A stretch of 64,000 nt of DNA from Bradyrhizobium iriomotense (GTDB lineage: Bacteria > Pseudomonadota > Alphaproteobacteria > Rhizobiales > Xanthobacteraceae), in NCBI RefSeq assembly GCF_018129405.1, contig NZ_JAFCLP010000007.1:243894-307893 (forward strand). Reading direction: 5' to 3'. The translations under genes were made by a program, and so were the position numbers. A model generated the notes under the pieces. That model was not told the origin of the DNA. It made no database searches and saw only the letters and a list, made by a program, of their open reading frames with translations. Shown in pieces: positions 25,257-35,593 of this stretch (positions within the stretch are counted from its first letter, which is position 1; each line of letters begins with the position of its first letter).

Positions 25257-26369
25257 ATGGATTCTGGCAGGATTTCACGACGTCATTTGTTGCAGGGCGG
25301 CGCGGCCCTCACCCTCGGCGCGGCAGCGGGCCCCCGCCCGGCCTTCGCGGCCGAGACCACCATCGGCTTCATCTATGTCGGCTCGCGCGACGACTACGGC
25401 TACAACCAGGCGCATGCGCAGGGCGCGGCGGCACTGAAGAAGATTCCCGGCCTCAAGGTGGTCGAGGAGGAGAAGGTGCCGGAGACCGACGCGGTCGAGA
25501 AGACGATCGAGTCCATGATCAATCTCGACGGCGCCACCCTGCTCTTCCCGACCTCGTTCGGTTACTACAATCCGCACATGATCAAGATGGCCACCAAGTA
25601 CCCGAAGCTGCGCTTCGAGCACTGCGGCGGCCTGTGGAGCGACAAGGACCCCAAGAACGCCGGCAGCTATTTCGGCTACATCGACGAGGCCCAGTACATC
25701 TCAGGCATCGTCGCCGGCCTGACCTCGAAGAGCAGCAAGCTCGGCTTCGTCGCGGCCAAGCCGATCCCTCAAGTGCTGCGCAACATCAACGCCTTCACGC
25801 TTGGCGCCAAGTCCGTCAATCCAAAGGCCACCACGCAGGTGATCTTCACCGGCGACTGGTCGATGCCGGTCAAGGAGGCCGAAGCCACCAACAGCCTGAT
25901 CGATCAGGGCGTGGACGTGCTCACCTGTCACGTCGACGGCCCCAAGACCATGGTCGAGAACGCCGCGCGGCGCGGCGCCTTCGTCTGCGGCTATCACACC
26001 AACCAGTCGGCGCTGGCACCCAAGGCCTATCTCACCGGCGCCGAGTGGAATTGGGAAGCGCTCTATCCGAAGTTCGTCAAGATGATCGCCGCCGGCGAAG
26101 GCATCCCGAATTTCTACCGCGGCGGCCTGAAGGAAGAGATCGTGAAGGTCTCGCCCTATGGCGAAGCGGTCTCGGCCGAAGCGCGCAAGGCGGCCGACGA
26201 GGCCAAGGCAAAATTCCTGTCGGCGGAAGGCTACGCCATCTTCAAGGGCGGACTGCTCGACAACAAGGGCAAGACGGTGATCCCGGCCGGCACCGACCGA
26301 GGCCAGAAGGATCCTGAACTGGAGAAGATGGACTATCTGGTCGAGGGCGTGATCGGAGCCACTTCGTGA
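25257..26369 (+). CDS. BMP-family ABC substrate-binding protein (Tat signal)
   Basis: 370 residues, ATG behind AAGGGGAG. The N-terminus MDSGRISRRHLLQGGAALTL is a twin-arginine-like signal, then the mature ETTIGFIYVGSRDDYGYNQAHAQGAAAL opening and KATTQVIFTGDWSMP, VDVLTCHVDGPKTM blocks of the BMP/PnrA/Med family. Those bind nucleosides or related compounds in known cases. It is first in a six-gene operon with two permeases, a biuret-hydrolase-like enzyme, a double ATPase and a deaminase. The cargo might be a ureide rather than a nucleoside; see findings. Confidence 0.9.
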   Translation: MDSGRISRRHLLQGGAALTLGAAAGPRPAFAAETTIGFIYVGSRDDYGYNQAHAQGAAALKKIPGLKVVEEEKVPETDAVEKTIESMINLDGATLLFPTSFGYYNPHMIKMATKYPKLRFEHCGGLWSDKDPKNAGSYFGYIDEAQYISGIVAGLTSKSSKLGFVAAKPIPQVLRNINAFTLGAKSVNPKATTQVIFTGDWSMPVKEAEATNSLIDQGVDVLTCHVDGPKTMVENAARRGAFVCGYHTNQSALAPKAYLTGAEWNWEALYPKFVKMIAAGEGIPNFYRGGLKEEIVKVSPYGEAVSAEARKAADEAKAKFLSAEGYAIFKGGLLDNKGKTVIPAGTDRGQKDPELEKMDYLVEGVIGATS

Positions 26370-27478
26370 CCGCGGAAGCGGCGGATTCCACGGACGCGGT
26401 CGGGACAGTTGCCCCGGCCGCCGATCCCGGCTTCCTCCAGCGTCACGGCGGCACGATCGAATACGTCCTGATCCCGGGAGCGGCGCTCGTCGGCGCGCTC
26501 GCGGTGTTCGGCATCTTCGTCGCGATGTTCGGCAAGAACCCGTTCGATCTCTATTTCTACATGTACTACGGCGCGTTCGGCACCTGGTTCTCCTGGCAGA
26601 ACACGCTGACGCGCGCAGCGCCCCTGATCCTCACCGCGCTCTGCACGGCGCTGCCGGCGCAGCTCGGCATGGTCATCATCGGCGGCGAAGGCGCGCTGCT
26701 GATCGGCGCACTGTCGGCAACCAGCGCCGCGCTCGCACTTCAGGGCCTGCCGCCGTTCGTCGTCCAGGTCGCCATGGTCTGCGCCGGCGTGATCGGCGGC
26801 GGCCTGTGGATCATGCTGTCAGGCGGCTTGCGGCAGTATCGCGGCGTCAACGAGACCATCTCGAGCCTGCTGCTCGTCTACATCGCGCTCGCGATCCTCA
26901 ATCATCTCGTCGAGGGGCTGATGCGCGACCCCGCCAGCCTCAACAAGCCGTCGACCCGCGAGATCGGCGCCGCCAACATGATCGGCTCCATCCCCGGCAC
27001 CGACGTGCATTGGGGTCTCGTCTTCGGCCTGATCGCCGCAATCGCCTCTTACATCCTGATCTATCACACCGTGTTCGGCTTCGCCGCGCGTGTGGCCGGC
27101 GGCAACATCCGTGCTGCGAAGATCGTTGGCCTCGGCGTCAGCAAGCTGATCCTGACCGTCTGCTTCCTCGCCGGCGGCGCGGCGGGCCTTGCCGGCATGG
27201 TCGAGGTCGCCGCCGTGCAGGGGCGCACCAACGCCAATCTCGCGGCCGGCTACGGCTTCACCGGCATCCTGGTCGCCTTCCTGGCACGTCAAAATCCGCT
27301 CGCCATCATTCCCGTCGCGATCCTGCTCGGCGGCATCAGCGCCAGCGGCGGCCTGCTGCAACGCCGCCTGGGACTACCCGATGCGTCCGTGCTGGTGCTT
27401 CAGGGCATCATCTTCGTCTTCGTGCTGGCCAGCGATGCACTCTACGGCCGCATCGGATTCCTAAAAGGCAAGTCCTGA
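26366..27478 (+). CDS. ABC transporter permease of BMP/nucleoside type, subunit 1
   Basis: 370 residues from a GTG at 26366 that overlaps the previous stop (GTGA). Multi-spanning. The family block [19 protein letters not shown] and [26 protein letters not shown] (cytoplasmic coupling loop, about 240) are typical of nupP/yufP-like permeases. Forms a heterodimer with the next gene product. Confidence 0.9.
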   Translation: MTAEAADSTDAVGTVAPAADPGFLQRHGGTIEYVLIPGAALVGALAVFGIFVAMFGKNPFDLYFYMYYGAFGTWFSWQNTLTRAAPLILTALCTALPAQLGMVIIGGEGALLIGALSATSAALALQGLPPFVVQVAMVCAGVIGGGLWIMLSGGLRQYRGVNETISSLLLVYIALAILNHLVEGLMRDPASLNKPSTREIGAANMIGSIPGTDVHWGLVFGLIAAIASYILIYHTVFGFAARVAGGNIRAAKIVGLGVSKLILTVCFLAGGAAGLAGMVEVAAVQGRTNANLAAGYGFTGILVAFLARQNPLAIIPVAILLGGISASGGLLQRRLGLPDASVLVLQGIIFVFVLASDALYGRIGFLKGKS

Positions 27479-28404
27479 TGGCAGACGGATCGATCGGACT
27501 CTGGACCGTCCCGCTCGCCGTGCTCGGCGGCGCCATTCGCGTCTCCACGCCGTTCCTGTTCGTGAGCCTGGGCGAATGCATCACCGAGCGCTCGGGCCGG
27601 ATCAATCTCGGCCTCGAAGGCACGCTGGTGATGGGCGCGATGAGCGCCTATGGCATCTCCTACCTCACGGGCTCGCCATGGCTCGGCGTACTCGCCGCCG
27701 GCATCACCGGTGCGCTGCTCGGCGCGCTGCATGCCGGCATCTGCTCGCTGCCTCGCGTCAACGACGTTGCGGTCGGGATCGCGCTCATGCTGTTCGGCAC
27801 CGGCCTTGCCTTCTATCTCGGCAAGCCTCTGATCGAGCCCACCGCGCCGCGGCTGCCCGCCATCGATTTCGGCTGGTGGAGCGACATCCCGCAGGTCCGC
27901 GCCGCGCTGCGCATCAACGTTCTGTTCCTGATCGGCGTGGTGCTGGCGCCGATCCTGTATTGGGCCTTCCGCACCACGCGCTGGGGCCTTCTCATCCGCA
28001 CCGCCGGCGAGAGCTCGGATGCAGCGCGCGCCATGGGCCATTCCGTGCTGCTGATCCGCCTGCGCGCCACCATGGTCGGCGGCTTTCTCGCCGGCATCGG
28101 CGGCTCGTTCCTGTCGTTGTTCTATCCCGGCAGCTGGAACGAGGGCCTGTCCTCGGGCCAGGGCATCACCGCCGTAGCACTCGTGATCTTCGCACGCTGG
28201 GATCCCCTGCTCTGCCTGTGGGCCTCGCTCGCCTTTGGTGGCGCCGCGGCGCTGGGTCCGGCGCTGCAGTCGGTCGGCGTCACCTCCGGCTACCACCTCT
28301 TCAACGCCGCGCCCTACATCCTGACGCTCGCGATCATGATCATCACCTGCTCGCCGAAGCGAACCCTGACCGGCGCGCCCGCCGAACTCTCGATCACACG
28401 GTAA
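27478..28404 (+). CDS. ABC transporter permease of BMP/nucleoside type, subunit 2
   Basis: 308 residues. The ATG overlaps the previous TGA by one base. Blocks: [26 protein letters not shown] (about 30-55), the [26 protein letters not shown] coupling loop (about 165-190) and [26 protein letters not shown]. Matches nupQ/yufQ-like subunits. Pairs with subunit 1. Confidence 0.9.
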   Translation: MADGSIGLWTVPLAVLGGAIRVSTPFLFVSLGECITERSGRINLGLEGTLVMGAMSAYGISYLTGSPWLGVLAAGITGALLGALHAGICSLPRVNDVAVGIALMLFGTGLAFYLGKPLIEPTAPRLPAIDFGWWSDIPQVRAALRINVLFLIGVVLAPILYWAFRTTRWGLLIRTAGESSDAARAMGHSVLLIRLRATMVGGFLAGIGGSFLSLFYPGSWNEGLSSGQGITAVALVIFARWDPLLCLWASLAFGGAAALGPALQSVGVTSGYHLFNAAPYILTLAIMIITCSPKRTLTGAPAELSITR

Positions 28405-28421
28405 CACGCACGAGGTCATCC

Positions 28422-29105
28422 ATGCCCGAGCGCTACATCAAGTCCGAGCCCTATGCCTGGCCCTACAATGGTGATCTTCGCCCCGAGAACACGGCGCTGA
28501 TCATCATCGACATGCAGACCGATTTCTGCGGCGTCGGCGGCTATGTCGACAAGATGGGCTATGACCTCTCCCTGACGCGGGCGCCGATCGAGCCGATCAA
28601 GAAGCTGCTCGCCGCGATGCGGAGCCAAGGCTTTCACATCATCCATACCCGCGAAGGCCACCGCCCCGATCTCTCCGACCTTCCCGCCAACAAGCGCTGG
28701 CGCTCGCGCCAGATCGGCGCCGGCATCGGCGATCCCGGTCCGTGCGGACGCATCCTGGTGCGCGGTGAACCCGGCTGGGACATCATCGAGGAACTGGCGC
28801 CGCTGCCGGGCGAGCCGATCATCGACAAGCCAGGCAAAGGCTCGTTCTGCGCCACCGACCTGGAGCTGATCCTGCGCGTCCGCGGCATCGAGAACATCGT
28901 GCTGACCGGCATCACCACCGACGTCTGCGTCCACACCACCATGCGCGAGGCCAACGACCGCGGCTTCGAATGCGTGCTGCTGCACGATTGCTGCGGCGCC
29001 ACCGACAAGAGCAACCACGACCACGCGCTGAAGATGATCAAGATGCAGGGCGGCGTGTTCGGCGCAGTCTCGAGCTCCGATGCCTTCATCGGAGCGATTT
29101 CGTGA
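28422..29105 (+). CDS. biuH: Biuret amidohydrolase-like isochorismatase-family enzyme
   Basis: 227 residues, ATG behind GAGG. It very closely follows the remembered Rhizobium leguminosarum Biu[68 protein letters not shown]. The catalytic Asp30, Lys136 and Cys169 sit exactly six positions before the published D36/K142/C175. BiuH splits biuret into allophanate and ammonia. Allophanate hydrolase and cyanuric acid hydrolase are not in the window. It lies between the permease and ATPase genes of one ABC operon, overlapping the ATPase start by 4 nt. Confidence 0.85.
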   Translation: MPERYIKSEPYAWPYNGDLRPENTALIIIDMQTDFCGVGGYVDKMGYDLSLTRAPIEPIKKLLAAMRSQGFHIIHTREGHRPDLSDLPANKRWRSRQIGAGIGDPGPCGRILVRGEPGWDIIEELAPLPGEPIIDKPGKGSFCATDLELILRVRGIENIVLTGITTDVCVHTTMREANDRGFECVLLHDCCGATDKSNHDHALKMIKMQGGVFGAVSSSDAFIGAIS

Positions 29106-30634
29106 TCATCGGCGAAACGCCTCCGCCGTCGGGCGCCTTCGGCGTCGATGCCATCGCCATGACCATGCGCTTCGGTGACTTCCTGGCGCTCGATAATGTC
29201 GAGCTGAAAGTGCGGCCGGGCTCGTTCCACGCATTGCTCGGCGAGAACGGCGCCGGCAAGTCGACCCTCGTCAAATGCATCATGGGCTACTACCACGCGA
29301 CCGAAGGCGACATCATCGTCGGCGGCCGCGAGCAGGCGATCGCCAATCCGAAGGACGCCCACGCGCTCGGCCTCGGCATGGTCTACCAGCATTTCACGCT
29401 GGTGCCGGCGATGACGGTTGCCGAAAATCTCGTGCTGGCGCGCGACAATGTGCCAGCCATGGTGAACTGGCCAAAGGAGATGAAGGAGCTCGAGGCGTTC
29501 CTCGCCCGCATGCCCTTCAAGGTGCCGCTCTCCGCAAAAGTCTCCGACATCTCCGCCGGCGAGCGCCAAAAATGCGAGATCCTCAAGCAGCTCTATCTGA
29601 AGCGGCGCTTCCTGATCCTGGACGAGCCGACCTCGGTGCTGACGCCGGCGGAAGCGGACGAAGTGCTCGGCATGCTCCGCGACATGGTGGTCAGGGGCGA
29701 GCTGACGATCCTGATGATCACGCACAAGTTTCGCGAGGTCATGGCCTTCGCTGACGAGGTCACGATCCTTCGCCGCGGCAAGCTCGCCGGAGCCGGCAAG
29801 GTCGCCGAGCTGACGCCGGATGCGATGGCGCGCACCATGATCGGCGCTGAGGAGCTGACGGTGCAGCCGCCGCGCACAGGCGAAGCCGGTCAGGCCCGGC
29901 TGGAACTCGAGAAGGTTCGGGCGCTCGACGACGCCGGCGCAATCGCCGTGCACGATGTTTCCCTGACCGTGCGTGCCGGGGAGATCGTCGGCATCGCCGG
30001 CGTGTCCGGCAACGGCCAGCGCCAGCTCGTCGAAGTACTGGCTGGCCAGCGCGAGGCCGAGAGCGGCGAGGTGCGCGTCGCGGGCGATCCCTATCACGCC
30101 AGCCGCGAGGAGATGCGGCGCCACAGGATGTCGCTGCTGCCCGAGGAGCCGCTGAAGAACGCCTGCGTCGGCGGAATGAGCGTCGCCGACAACATCGCCT
30201 TCCGCGAGTTCGACCGCGCGCCTTTCGCCAGCGGCGGCTGGTGGCTCAATCGCAGCGCCTTCCGCAACGACGCCAGGAAGAAGATCGCGCAGTACAAGAT
30301 CAAGACCCGCACGCCGGATACGCCGATCTCGGCACTCTCGGGCGGTAACGTCCAGCGCGCCGTGCTCGCCCGGGAACTTGCGGGTGACGTCGAGGTGCTG
30401 ATCGCTGCCAATCCCTGCTTCGGCCTCGACTTCGCGGCAGTCGCGCAGATCCACGCCGAGATCATGGCCGCGCGCAACCGCGGCGCCGCGGTGCTGCTCG
30501 TCAGCGAGGACCTCGACGAACTGCTCGAACTGTCCGATAGGCTGGTGGTGATGTTCCACGGCGAATTCGTGTATGAAGCACGGACCAGCGAGGCCGATCT
30601 CACCGTGGTCGGCCGGCACATGGCGGGTCATTGA
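29102..30634 (+). CDS. ABC transporter double ATP-binding protein (BMP type)
   Basis: 510 residues from a GTG overlapping the biuH stop. Two nucleotide-binding domains. The first is complete: [25 protein letters not shown]. The second is degenerate, as is usual in this family: GVSGNGQRQ for Walker [16 protein letters not shown] signature, and [11 protein letters not shown] in place of a Walker B with Asp-Glu. Energises the permease pair of this operon at the inner membrane. Confidence 0.92.
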   Translation: MIIGETPPPSGAFGVDAIAMTMRFGDFLALDNVELKVRPGSFHALLGENGAGKSTLVKCIMGYYHATEGDIIVGGREQAIANPKDAHALGLGMVYQHFTLVPAMTVAENLVLARDNVPAMVNWPKEMKELEAFLARMPFKVPLSAKVSDISAGERQKCEILKQLYLKRRFLILDEPTSVLTPAEADEVLGMLRDMVVRGELTILMITHKFREVMAFADEVTILRRGKLAGAGKVAELTPDAMARTMIGAEELTVQPPRTGEAGQARLELEKVRALDDAGAIAVHDVSLTVRAGEIVGIAGVSGNGQRQLVEVLAGQREAESGEVRVAGDPYHASREEMRRHRMSLLPEEPLKNACVGGMSVADNIAFREFDRAPFASGGWWLNRSAFRNDARKKIAQYKIKTRTPDTPISALSGGNVQRAVLARELAGDVEVLIAANPCFGLDFAAVAQIHAEIMAARNRGAAVLLVSEDLDELLELSDRLVVMFHGEFVYEARTSEADLTVVGRHMAGH

Positions 30635-30647
30635 TCGCGGAGGAGCG

Positions 30648-31133
30648 ATGAGCGAGGCAACCGAACGCGACGAACACTTCTTACGTTTGTCCTTCGCGGT
30701 CGCCCGGCGCTCGCTCACCCATGGCAACCACCCCTTCGGCTGCATCGTCGTCGATGCCGACGGCAAGGTGCTGATCGAGAGCGAGAACGGCTATATGCCG
30801 GATCACGACGGCACCGCGCATGCCGAGCGCCTCGCGGCCACGCAGGCCTGCCGCACGCTCAGCCGCGACGTGCTGGCGAGGGCCACCCTCTACTCCTCCG
30901 CCGAACCCTGCGCGATGTGCGCCGGCGCGATCTACTGGGCCGGCATCGGCCGCGTCGTCTACGGCCTCAGCGAGCACCGCCTGCGCAGCGTCACCGGCAA
31001 CCACCCGGAGAACCCGACGCTCGATTTGCCCTGCCGTGAGGTGTTTGCCAGCGGCCAGCGACCGACGGAGATCGTGGGACCGCTGCTCGAAGACGAAGCC
31101 GAAGCGCTGCACGATGGCGTGTGGACGAAGTAG
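30648..31133 (+). CDS. Nucleoside/guanine deaminase-like CDA-fold protein
   Basis: 161 residues, ATG behind GGAGGAG. Zinc-deaminase motifs: TAHAERLAAT (HAE, about residue 54) and SSAEPCAMCAGAIYWAGIGRVVYGL (PCxxC, about 83). Close to guanine deaminase / tRNA adenosine deaminase-like CDA proteins. With its place in a BMP transport operon, a purine base or nucleoside deaminase is likelier than a tRNA editing enzyme. Last gene of the operon. Confidence 0.8.
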   Translation: MSEATERDEHFLRLSFAVARRSLTHGNHPFGCIVVDADGKVLIESENGYMPDHDGTAHAERLAATQACRTLSRDVLARATLYSSAEPCAMCAGAIYWAGIGRVVYGLSEHRLRSVTGNHPENPTLDLPCREVFASGQRPTEIVGPLLEDEAEALHDGVWTK

Positions 31134-31151
31134 CAAACAAGAACTCGACTT

Positions 31152-31187
31152 CGTAGGGTGGGTTACGCCTTCGGCTAACCCATCCAC
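31152..31187. repeat. Palindromic repeat, GTAGGGTGGGTTA family
   Basis: GTAGGGTGGGTTA followed by TAACCCATCCAC makes an imperfect inverted repeat around CGCCTTCGGC. The same family appears at 47462-47545. Such elements are frequent in Bradyrhizobium intergenic DNA; function unknown. Confidence 0.65.
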
Positions 31188-31194
31188 AAACGAA

Positions 31195-31227
31195 GATGGC
31201 GCCGCGGAGGTTTGACGCGGCGCCATC
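31195..31227. terminator. Strong stem-loop between convergent genes
   Basis: GATGGCGCCGC and GCGGCGCCATC form a perfect 11-bp stem around an 11-nt loop, followed by GTCTTTC. It lies between the deaminase (+) and the Tsx-like gene (-) and could terminate either. Confidence 0.7.
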
Positions 31228-31254
31228 GTCTTTCACCTGAAATACCTCAGGTGG

Positions 31255-32364
31255 CTAGAACTTCACGGTGATACCGGAGTAGAGCGAGGACTCGGTGCAG
31301 GACCCGGTGCTCACCCTCGCCCCGCCGACCAAGGTGGTGCAGGCAACTGCGTTGTTGTGATCGAGGCCGAACTTGTTCTGCCAGTAGCGATAGGCCACCC
31401 AGACATCGACGAAGTGCGAGTACTTCTCACCCCAGATCGCCTTCGAGGCATCCATCGTCAGGCGGATCGGCTCCGAGTTGAACTCGACCTTGGTGGGATA
31501 GACGCCGTTGGCAACGCTGGCCGGAAGCGGCTCGGTGTCCGTTCCTTTCTTGCCATACCAGCCGGCGCGGCCGCTGATCGAGAAATACTGCATGTTCGGC
31601 GGCAGGAAGCCGAGGTCCATGTAGTAGTTGGTCTCGATCGCCCAGGTCGGCTTGAACGAGGTGTTGCCGTCGGTGAGACACGGGGCCATCCAGCCGGCGC
31701 CGCACTGCGAGAAGGAGTTGTGGTTCGCGAACTCCCAATACACCAGCGGCGCTACGTTGAAGTAGCCCTTGTAGGGAAGGTCGAAAGCGAACTGCAGACC
31801 GGCGACGACGTCACGCTTGGCAGCGCCGAAATAGCGGTTCTCGGTGTTGGCATCCATGCCAACCTCGAACGAGATGTTGTGCAGCGGGCCTTGCGTGAAA
31901 GCCTTGGTGTTGAAGAGCTCGTTCCAGCCGAAGGTCGAGCGGAACAGGCCGTAGATTTCAGTCGCCCCGGCGCAGCTCGCCGGTGTGAAGGCGAAGCCCG
32001 CCGCCGGCGAAACGATACCGCCGGTCTGCGTGCACGGACCTGCCGGATCGTTGTGATCCGACTTGAACATCGAGATGGTGAAGAAGTTGGTGCCGTAAGC
32101 CCAGGCGTCGAAGTGGGTGAAGGAGTAGACTTGCTTCGTCGTCTTGGCGTTGATCACACCGTTGGTGTTGGTGAACGCACCGGGCTGCGAGGCGTTGAAG
32201 ATGTAGGAGAAGGTGACGCGGTCGTCGATCACCAGGAAGAACGGAAGGTCCGGCGCCTTCTTGGCAGCCTTGACCGGCAAATCCGCCGCCTGAGCCAGGC
32301 CACCGATGGCGAGCGTAGCAAGTGACAGCGCCGCCGCTGCAATTGCCTTGAAACGAAACGACAT
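31255..32364 (-). CDS. Tsx-like outer-membrane channel protein
   Basis: 369 residues from ATG 32364 behind GGGGG/AGG. Signal peptide (about 1-26, ending LAQAAD). Beta-barrel pattern ending in aromatic Phe (SLYSGITVKF), standard for outer-membrane proteins. SFTHFDAWAYGTNFFTISMFKSD and GLFRSTFGWNEL resemble the nucleoside channel Tsx. Its location between two nucleoside-type ABC systems supports outer-membrane entry of nucleosides or purines. The Tsx assignment rests on a few motifs. Confidence 0.72.
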   Translation of the reverse strand: MSFRFKAIAAAALSLATLAIGGLAQAADLPVKAAKKAPDLPFFLVIDDRVTFSYIFNASQPGAFTNTNGVINAKTTKQVYSFTHFDAWAYGTNFFTISMFKSDHNDPAGPCTQTGGIVSPAAGFAFTPASCAGATEIYGLFRSTFGWNELFNTKAFTQGPLHNISFEVGMDANTENRYFGAAKRDVVAGLQFAFDLPYKGYFNVAPLVYWEFANHNSFSQCGAGWMAPCLTDGNTSFKPTWAIETNYYMDLGFLPPNMQYFSISGRAGWYGKKGTDTEPLPASVANGVYPTKVEFNSEPIRLTMDASKAIWGEKYSHFVDVWVAYRYWQNKFGLDHNNAVACTTLVGGARVSTGSCTESSLYSGITVKF

Positions 32365-32928
32365 CCTGATACCCCCAAGTTTGGACACGTAAAAATGAAC
32401 GTCCCTTGGGTGCGACACTTGCGCCGATCTCCCGGAGTGAGAAGCCTCAACTTTTTTCAAGGCATGCCGTTTGTTTCGGCAGTGGCCGACGTCTCCTTTC
32501 GGGATTTTGAGTGCATTTGCGTGCCATGCGCATTGTTACGCGGCGATACGCGGCTGGCGATTGCCAGACATTCCCGTTTGATTTTGTTCGCATTTCGTGT
32601 CGAACGAGCAAGGCGGGCCAAATTGCCGACGGCGCATGATGCGGCGATCCGACTTTGCATACGCGTTCTGGCGCGATTTTGCTCAGCGTCAGATCAAGGC
32701 TGCACAGGGGGTTCCGATTTGGTTTGTACCGTCACAAATTTGCAACAGGCGTCACGCGCGAGCACGACCCTCACCGGACGGTCCGAAGGGTGCGCGAGGC
32801 GATCCGCGCTCGGCGAGAGCCACGACTCGCCGACACCACGCGCCTGCCGAAGCGTTGAGCAAGGGATGACGCTTTTTCACACCTTACGCGGCGGTTCAAA
32901 CTAGCCCACTATTGAGGCACTTCACCCC
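32365..32928. other. Divergent intergenic region, no gene seen
   Basis: Between the Tsx-like gene (-) and the second BMP operon (+). Short open frames exist but lack ribosome sites and family features. The first part is AT-rich. No -24/-12 match found on either strand; the sigma-70 promoter was not clear to me. Confidence 0.5.
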
Positions 32929-34518
32929 ATGCAAGCGCATCAGCGAATGTTAGATCCGACGCCTAACGGCCTGCATTCCGGCGAGTCCCCGTTGCTTCAG
33001 ACGCTCGGGCTCACCAAGCGCTATGGCGATTTCCTCGCCAACGACTCCATCGACATCGACATCTGGCCGAAGGAGATTCACGCCCTGCTCGGCGAGAACG
33101 GCGCCGGCAAGTCGACGCTGGTCAAGGCGATCTACGGGCTGATCCAGCCCAGCGCCGGCGAGATTCGCTGGCAGGGCGAGCGAATCGTCCTGTCTGGTCC
33201 ATCCGAAGCGCGCAGCCGCGGCATCGGTATGGTGTTCCAGCACTTCTCGCTGTTCGACAATCTCACCGTCGCCGAGAACGTCGCACTCGGCCTCGATGGG
33301 AAAGAATCCTTCAAGGACATGTCGGCGCGGCTGGAGCAGGTGTCGAAGACCTATGGCCTGCCGCTCGATCCCAGGCGCGAGGTCTGGCAATTGTCGGTCG
33401 GCGAGCGCCAGCGTATCGAGATCGTCCGCGCCCTGATGCAGGACCCGAAATTCCTGATCCTGGACGAGCCAACCGCGGTGCTGACGCCGCAGGAGGCCGA
33501 CCAGCTCTTCATCGTGCTCGAGCGCCTCAAAGCCGAAGGCCGCGCCATCCTCTATATCAGCCACAAGCTGGAGGAGGTAAAGCGCCTCTGCGACACCGCA
33601 ACGATCCTGCGCGGCGGCAAGAAGGTCGAGACCTGCAATCCCAGGCTGGAGACCGCAGCTTCGCTAGCCCGCATGATGGTCGGCGGTGAGATCAAGGAAG
33701 TGAAGGCCCCCGCCGGCCGGCAGACGACGGTGCCGCGCCTGGTGGTCAACGATCTCTCGCTCGCTCCGAGCGAGGCGCACGGCGTGCGGCTCGAGCACAT
33801 CTCGTTCGAGCTGAAGGGCGGCGAGATCCTCGGCATCGCCGGCGTCGCCGGCAACGGCCAGGACGAACTCTTTGCCGCGCTATCCGGGGAGCGGCTGTCC
33901 AGGGATCCCGGCACCGTGGTGATCGAAGGCATCGCCGCCGGCCACCTCTCGATCACGCAGCGCCGCAAGCTGGGCGCGGCTTTCGTTCCGGAGGAGCGGC
34001 TCGGCCACGGCACCGCGCCGCGGATGAGACTGTCGGAGAACGCGTTGCTGACCGGGCACGCCGCCAGCGGCATGGTCCGTCGCGGCTTCATCGACACCGC
34101 GGCGACGCTGAAGACGGTTGATCGCGCGACCGAAACTTTTGATGTGCGCAAGGCCAAGCGCGATCCCGAGGCCGCGAGCTTGTCCGGCGGCAATCTGCAG
34201 AAGTTCATCGTGGGACGCGAGATCCTGCGCAACCCGGCGGTGCTGGTGGTGAGCCAGCCGACCTGGGGCGTCGACGCTGGCGCCGCCGCGGTGATCCGCC
34301 AGGCGCTGCTCGATCTCGCAACCGCCGGCGCCGCCGTGCTGGTGACCAGCCAGGATCTCGACGAGCTCGCCGAGATCGCCGACCGCATCGCCGTGATGTT
34401 CCACGGCCGGCTCTCGGCCCCGCTCGCAACAAGCGAAGCGACCCGCGAAAAGCTCGGCCTTCTCATGGGCGGCAGCAGCCTGGAGCCGAAGGAGGCCGCG
34501 CATGCAGTTGGTGCTTGA
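32929..34518 (+). CDS. ABC transporter double ATP-binding protein (BMP type), second system
   Basis: 529 residues. First domain complete: [47 protein letters not shown]. Second domain degenerate: GVAGNGQDEL, LSGGNLQKFIVGREIL, VLVVSQPTWGVD with no catalytic Glu, as usual for this family. It is the first gene of an ATPase-permease-permease-SBP operon, the reverse gene order to the first system. Confidence 0.92.
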   Translation: MQAHQRMLDPTPNGLHSGESPLLQTLGLTKRYGDFLANDSIDIDIWPKEIHALLGENGAGKSTLVKAIYGLIQPSAGEIRWQGERIVLSGPSEARSRGIGMVFQHFSLFDNLTVAENVALGLDGKESFKDMSARLEQVSKTYGLPLDPRREVWQLSVGERQRIEIVRALMQDPKFLILDEPTAVLTPQEADQLFIVLERLKAEGRAILYISHKLEEVKRLCDTATILRGGKKVETCNPRLETAASLARMMVGGEIKEVKAPAGRQTTVPRLVVNDLSLAPSEAHGVRLEHISFELKGGEILGIAGVAGNGQDELFAALSGERLSRDPGTVVIEGIAAGHLSITQRRKLGAAFVPEERLGHGTAPRMRLSENALLTGHAASGMVRRGFIDTAATLKTVDRATETFDVRKAKRDPEAASLSGGNLQKFIVGREILRNPAVLVVSQPTWGVDAGAAAVIRQALLDLATAGAAVLVTSQDLDELAEIADRIAVMFHGRLSAPLATSEATREKLGLLMGGSSLEPKEAAHAVGA

Positions 34519-35593
34519 GAAGCGCGCCGAGCGTTCCAATACGATCGCGCTGGTCTCGCCGCTGATCGCGATCGGTCTCACGATCGTCACCATGATCATC
34601 CTGTTCGCGATTCTCGGCAAGAATCCGCTGCTCGCGCTGCATGCCTACTTCGTCGCGCCTCTCACCGACGGCTACTCGCTGCAGGAGATCGCGGTGAAGG
34701 CAACGCCGCTGGTGATGATCGCGATCGGCCTGTCGCTCTGTTATCTCGCCAATGCCTGGAACATCGGCGCCGAAGGGCAATTCCTGATCGGCGCCGTCGC
34801 CGGAAGCTGGATCGCGGTGAAGACCCAGGGCACCGATGCCGGCGCCTGGGTGCTGCCGGCGATGCTCGTGCTGGCAGCCGCCGCCGGCGCGCTCTACGCG
34901 CTGATCCCTGCGATCTGCAAGGTGAAGTTCGGCGCCAGCGAGATCCTGACCAGCCTGATGCTGGTCTATGTCGCCGATCTTTTTCTCGATTATCTCGTGC
35001 GCGGCCCCTGGCGCGATCCGCACGGCTTCAATTTCCCCACCACCGCGGAGTTCGATCCGGTCGCAACCGTTCCGCTGCTGATCGAAGGCGGGCGGCTGCA
35101 CCTCGGCTCCATCATCGCGCTGCTCGTCGTCGCGGCAGCCGCCATCCTGCTCGGGCGCACCATCAAGGGTTTTGAGATCCGCGTGGTCGGCGCCGCGCCG
35201 CGCGCAGCGCGGTTCGGCGGCTTCAATGCCAATCAGCTGATCATCCTGACCTTCGCCGTCTCCGGAGCACTGGCCGGCCTTGCCGGCATCATCGAGGTCG
35301 CCGGTCCCGTCGGGCATCTCCAGCCCGGCATCTCGCCGGGCTACGGCTTTACCGCGATCATCGTCGCGTTCCTCGGCCGGCTGAACCCGCTTGGAATATT
35401 AATTGCAGGCCTTTTCCTCGCACTGACCTTTATCGGCGGCGAGCAGGCGCAGATCGCGATGAAGATCCCGTTGGATGTCACCAAGGTGTTTCAGGGCATT
35501 CTGCTGTTCTACGTGCTCGCCTGCGACTCCCTCATCCTCTATCGCTTCAAGCTGGTGTTCCCGAACCGACAGGTGGCCCGTGGAACTGGTTGA
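34502..35593 (+). CDS. ABC transporter permease of BMP/nucleoside type, subunit 1
   Basis: 363 residues, overlapping the ATPase gene by 17 nt. Blocks: NAWNIGAEGQFLIGAVAGSWIAVK, ASEILTSLMLVYVADLFLDYLVRGPWRDP, GFEIRVVGAAPRAARFGGFNANQLIILTFA (coupling loop). Multi-spanning, typical of this family. Confidence 0.9.
   Translation: MQLVLEKRAERSNTIALVSPLIAIGLTIVTMIILFAILGKNPLLALHAYFVAPLTDGYSLQEIAVKATPLVMIAIGLSLCYLANAWNIGAEGQFLIGAVAGSWIAVKTQGTDAGAWVLPAMLVLAAAAGALYALIPAICKVKFGASEILTSLMLVYVADLFLDYLVRGPWRDPHGFNFPTTAEFDPVATVPLLIEGGRLHLGSIIALLVVAAAAILLGRTIKGFEIRVVGAAPRAARFGGFNANQLIILTFAVSGALAGLAGIIEVAGPVGHLQPGISPGYGFTAIIVAFLGRLNPLGILIAGLFLALTFIGGEQAQIAMKIPLDVTKVFQGILLFYVLACDSLILYRFKLVFPNRQVARGTG

Noticed and set aside
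28634-30766. Minus-strand frame of 710 codons
   Set aside because: Antisense to biuH and the ABC ATPase, both with clear catalytic motifs.
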